Assembly (NCBI GenBank): GCA_035939575.1
Contig: DASZFS010000413.1
Location: 1 to 7,915 of the forward strand
Length of the DNA stretch: 7,915 nucleotides
Direction: 5' to 3'
Origin: DATKHR01 sp035939575
GTDB taxonomy: Bacteria > Acidobacteriota > Vicinamibacteria > Vicinamibacterales > CAVVIG01
A program made the translations under genes and the position numbers. Below the pieces are notes generated by a model, which did not search any database, was not told the origin of the DNA, and saw only the letters and a list, made by a program, of their open reading frames with translations. Positions 5,134 to 7,915 of this stretch are shown one piece after another; the stretch's first letter is position 1, and the number at the start of each line of letters is the position of its first letter.

Positions 5134-6432
5134 TCAACGCAATTGGGCGAAGCTCTTGCGCAATTCCGCGACGAAGATGTCGGGTTGCTCGAAGGCAGCA
5201 AAGTGTCCCCCTCTTGCAACTTCGTTCCAGTAGAAGAGCTTTGTATAGGTCCGCTCGCCCCAAATCTTAGGAGGCCGATACAGTTCGCCGGGAAAGACGC
5301 TCACGGCCACGGGAATGTCGAGTTGCTGGCGTGAAAAGTCTGTCGCGAAGCTCTCAAAATAAAGCCGCGCTGAAGAGGCCCCCGAGTTCGAAGCCCAATA
5401 GAGCATGATGTTGTCGAGGATCTCGTCGCCTGTCAGCTCGTGCTCCGGCCCGTCATTGGGGTCGGACCACTGGACCAGCTTCTCGTATATCCACGCGGCT
5501 TGACCGACCGGCGAGTCAGAGAGGCTGTAGCCAATCGTCTGCGGCCTGGTGCCCTGTATCCTTGCATAGGCCGAGCCGCTGTCGCTGTACGCCGCGAGTT
5601 TAGCGAGGGCCGCCTTCTCCTCGGCGCTGGGTTCTCCCTCTAGGGGCGGCGGAAAGAGAATGGCAAGGTTGAGGTGAACGGCCTTCAGGCCCTCCACATG
5701 CTGTTTCGCCATCCAGGTGGTCACGCCGGCGCCCCAGTCGCCGCCCTGGGCCACGAAGCTTCCATAGCCCAGGCGCTTCATGAGCACGGCCCACGCTCGC
5801 GCAATACGTGGCAAGCCCCATCCGCGTTCGGCGGGCTTGTCAGAGAAGCCGAAGCCGGGGAGCGACGGCACGACGACGTGGAAAGCGTCGTCGGCTTTGC
5901 CGCCGTGAGCCGTGGGATCAGTCAGCGGACCCACGACCTTGAGGAATTCCACAACTGAGCCCGGCCACCCATGCGTCAAGACGATCGGGAGCGCACCCGG
6001 GTGTTTCGACCGCACATGCAGGAAATGAATACCGAGACCGTCGATCTGGGTCCGGTATTGAGGAAGCGCGTTGAGCCGTCGCTCAAGGCGGCGCAAGTCG
6101 TAGCCGGAGCGCCAATACGCCGCGAGCGCCTTCATCTTCGCCAAAGGCACGCCTTCGGACCAGTCGTCGACCGTCTCCTTCTCCGGCCAGCGGGTGGCGC
6201 CCAGGCGCGCCCGCAGATCGGCGAGCGCGGCGGCTGGAATGGCGAGGCGGAATTCCGCCACCGCTTGCGAGGCGGGCGGCACCGTGATCTCCGTGGCTTT
6301 CGCCTCGGCTTCGCGCGGGGCAGCCAAAGCCGTCCCCAACCCGACCGCGCCGAGCCCGGCTGCGGCGAGAAGCACGCCGCGACGCGAAATTGCTTCGAGA
6401 GATTCCGGAGGGATTGATGAAGGCCGAGTCAT
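5134..6432 (-). CDS. Epoxide hydrolase (microsomal type, EHN domain) with Tat signal peptide
   Basis: Alpha/beta-hydrolase that opens epoxides to vicinal diols. Of 432 residues, 1-45 form a twin-arginine signal: I-S-R-R-G-V-L-L at 15-22, a small-residue hydrophobic stretch to about 37, then A-L-A-A-P, so export to the periplasm is predicted. The epoxide-hydrolase N-terminal domain follows (about 58-165: F-R-L-A-I-P, L-R-A-R-L-G-A-T-R-W-P). The hydrolase core has the oxyanion motif H-G-W-P-G-S at 154-159, the nucleophile Asp232 in G-G-D-W-G, a likely acid Glu383 in F-P-G-E-L-Y-R-P-P, and the catalytic His410 in G-G-H-F-A-A-F-E-Q-P. Tyr289 and Tyr358 are candidates for the epoxide-protonating tyrosines. 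The start is ATG 6432, 96 bases after the PQQ dehydrogenase stop, with only a weak ribosome binding site. A periplasmic epoxide hydrolase behind a quinoprotein alcohol dehydrogenase suggests diol formation then oxidation, but the substrate is unknown. Confidence 0.92.
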   Translation of the reverse strand: MTRPSSIPPESLEAISRRGVLLAAAGLGAVGLGTALAAPREAEAKATEITVPPASQAVAEFRLAIPAAALADLRARLGATRWPEKETVDDWSEGVPLAKMKALAAYWRSGYDLRRLERRLNALPQYRTQIDGLGIHFLHVRSKHPGALPIVLTHGWPGSVVEFLKVVGPLTDPTAHGGKADDAFHVVVPSLPGFGFSDKPAERGWGLPRIARAWAVLMKRLGYGSFVAQGGDWGAGVTTWMAKQHVEGLKAVHLNLAILFPPPLEGEPSAEEKAALAKLAAYSDSGSAYARIQGTRPQTIGYSLSDSPVGQAAWIYEKLVQWSDPNDGPEHELTGDEILDNIMLYWASNSGASSARLYFESFATDFSRQQLDIPVAVSVFPGELYRPPKIWGERTYTKLFYWNEVARGGHFAAFEQPDIFVAELRKSFAQLR

Positions 6433-6528
6433 GTTGGTCCGTTACTTGTCAGCCGTTGGCGTCGTCTTCATCGCGGCCCCGTGCGGAGGCCTAAATCCAA
6501 CGCGGGTTGGCCCAAGGCCGAAGCTTGA

Positions 6529-7915
6529 TCACTGGAGCTTGAAGACCAGGATGGTGCCGCTCTGAGGCACGGCGGTGGTCGTCCCGCTGATCTTGTCGAG
6601 GCCGTTCTGAACGCCGCGCGCGTCAAGATCCCAGCCCGTCGTCACGGCAACATACTGTTCACCGTCGACCGCAAATGACGTGGGAACACCGATGGCGCCG
6701 GACGGCAGCGGGAAGCTCCACAATTGGTCACCCGTGCGGGCGTCAAACGCTCTGAACAAGCGATCCGGAGTCCCGCCGGCGAACAGGATGTCCCCGCCCG
6801 TGACCAGAAGTGGAGACCAGAGCATCGTCTTGAAATTGTGCTGCCAAACTCGCTTGCCGGTGTTCAGGTCCCAGGCCTGCAGTTCTCCCAGGTGATCGGA
6901 GGCGCCAGGGCCGGTACGGACCGATCCGAAGATGTCGTTGACCTCGTACCCCACATAAAAGCCCTTGGATTCCTGATCTGGTACCTGACCTTTCGGGAGA
7001 TACCCGCAGATGTTGTTGTTCGCCGGGATGTAGAGCAGTTTCGTCTGCGGGCTCCACGCCTCGGGGGGCCAGTCTTTGCCGCCACCAATGCTCGGGCAGA
7101 ACTCTGCGCCCTGTGTCGCCCCCGGTCGCTTGGACTCGTCGACCGTGGGACGACCGGTCTTCGAGTCAATTGACGTAAAGACGTTGTTATTGGCGAACGG
7201 GAAGGCGTGCAGGAACTTAAGGCGATCGCGATCCAAGACCCAAAGGTAGCCGTTCCGACCCGCGTGTGTGGCCGTCTTCGTGAGCTCTCCGTCGACCTCT
7301 GTGTCGATCAGGAGAGGTGCCGAGACTTCATCCCAGTCCCAGCTGTCGTGCGGGGTGTACTGGTGATAGCTCTTGAGCTTGCCAGTGTCAGCGTCTAGAG
7401 CAAGCGTCGAGTCCGTGTAGAGATTGTCGCCGGGCCGGTCGTCGGCAACCCATGGCCCCGGATTCCCCGTACCCCAGTAGGTCGTGTTTGAGGCAGGGTC
7501 ATAGACCCCTGTTATCCAGGTCGATCCGCCGCCTCGTTTGTAGGTCTCGCCTTTCCAGCTTTGCCCGCCCGGCTCGTTTGGAGCAGGCACCGTGTAGGTT
7601 TTCCAGACGCGCTTCCCGGTGAGTGCGTCGAAAGCGCTCACTGAGCCCCGAACGCCAAGCTCGCCACCCGAGTAGCCGACGATGATTTTGCCGCGCACCG
7701 CAAGCGGCGCCAGGGTCGAGTAGCAACCCGTCTTGTAGTCATCGAGCGCGACGGTCCAGACCTCCTTGCCCGTAGCCGCGTCAAGAGCCACGAGCGCACA
7801 ATCGGTTGTCGCCATGTAGACGTAGTCACCGTAGAGAGCGACCCCACGGTTGGTCGGATGGAGCTGGAACATGCCGTCCGGGTATTTCCTGACGTACCGC
7901 CAGAGTTGGGTACCG
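6529..7915 (-). CDS. PQQ-dependent alcohol dehydrogenase (soluble quinoprotein), 5' end off the right edge
   Basis: Periplasmic eight-bladed propeller enzyme that oxidises alcohols using PQQ plus a metal ion and passes electrons to a cytochrome c. The frame is open to the edge, so the signal peptide and first blades lie outside; 461 residues are visible. Numbered from the internal Met at 7872: metal ligand Glu71 (S-G-G-E-L-G-V-R-G), PQQ-stacking Trp119 (G-G-G-S-T-W), metal ligand Asn137 (G-T-G-N-P-G-P-W), catalytic Asp179 with a second acid Asp181 (W-D-W-D), and PQQ-contacting Arg206. Repeated T-G-K-x-V-W tryptophan-docking motifs mark the blades. It ends right after the last blade with no haem-binding C-x2-C-H, so it is not a quinohaemoprotein. 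Asp181 is the extra ligand associated with lanthanide-using members. The vicinal Cys-Cys expected shortly before N-R-G is absent (Q-L there). First in a same-strand run that ends in pqqA-pqqC. The sub-family (methanol, ethanol or other) is not settled. Confidence 0.93.
   Translation of the reverse strand, partial: GTQLWRYVRKYPDGMFQLHPTNRGVALYGDYVYMATTDCALVALDAATGKEVWTVALDDYKTGCYSTLAPLAVRGKIIVGYSGGELGVRGSVSAFDALTGKRVWKTYTVPAPNEPGGQSWKGETYKRGGGSTWITGVYDPASNTTYWGTGNPGPWVADDRPGDNLYTDSTLALDADTGKLKSYHQYTPHDSWDWDEVSAPLLIDTEVDGELTKTATHAGRNGYLWVLDRDRLKFLHAFPFANNNVFTSIDSKTGRPTVDESKRPGATQGAEFCPSIGGGKDWPPEAWSPQTKLLYIPANNNICGYLPKGQVPDQESKGFYVGYEVNDIFGSVRTGPGASDHLGELQAWDLNTGKRVWQHNFKTMLWSPLLVTGGDILFAGGTPDRLFRAFDARTGDQLWSFPLPSGAIGVPTSFAVDGEQYVAVTTGWDLDARGVQNGLDKISGTTTAVPQSGTILVFKLQ

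Noticed and set aside
6433..6528. Ten-codon frame (M-K-T-T-P-T-A-D-K) before the epoxide hydrolase as a leader peptide or second pqqA
   Set aside because: It has no ribosome binding site and lacks the Glu-x3-Tyr needed in PqqA; an open frame this short is expected by chance.

Overview
The window is GC-rich bacterial DNA and looks proteobacterial. The type of its PQQ precursor peptide (E-L-R-F-G-M-E-I-T-M-Y core, ending in A-N-R) and of PqqC (W-V-A-N-R-F-Y-Y-Q) is closer to what I know from beta- and gammaproteobacteria than to alphaproteobacterial forms. This is recall-based inference, not a search result. No tRNA, rRNA, CRISPR array or recognisable insertion sequence is visible.

Layout. (1) 1-1780, minus strand: a Zn-dependent medium-chain alcohol dehydrogenase followed 16 bases later by an aldehyde dehydrogenase that runs off the left edge. 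Together they can turn an alcohol into an acid in the cytoplasm. (2) 1947-2855, plus strand: a LysR-type regulator, divergent from the dehydrogenase pair across a 166-base region carrying repeats that may be its operator. (3) 2856-3015: a short unassigned stretch between convergent units. (4) 3016-7915, minus strand: a collinear cluster. In order of transcription it holds a PQQ-dependent alcohol dehydrogenase (5' end off the right edge), a Tat-exported epoxide hydrolase, an isochorismatase-family hydrolase, a SnoaL/NTF2-like protein, the 24-residue PQQ precursor peptide gene pqqA, the PQQ synthase gene pqqC, and what appears to be only the first ~24 codons of pqqD.

How the parts may work together (inference): the epoxide hydrolase and the quinoprotein dehydrogenase are both expected in the periplasm, so an epoxide could be opened to a diol and oxidised there with PQQ as cofactor, while pqqA and pqqC contribute to cofactor supply from the same strand. 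The LysR-controlled NAD-type dehydrogenases could finish alcohol or aldehyde oxidation in the cytoplasm. The substrate is not identifiable from sequence.

Main points of interest: the pqq operon is incomplete (pqqB absent between A and C, pqqD cut short, no pqqE in view). A perfect inverted repeat abuts the pqqA stop codon and buries the likely pqqC ribosome binding site. PqqC has arginine where the family normally has an active-site histidine. The quinoprotein carries the Asp-x-Asp signature associated with lanthanide use.
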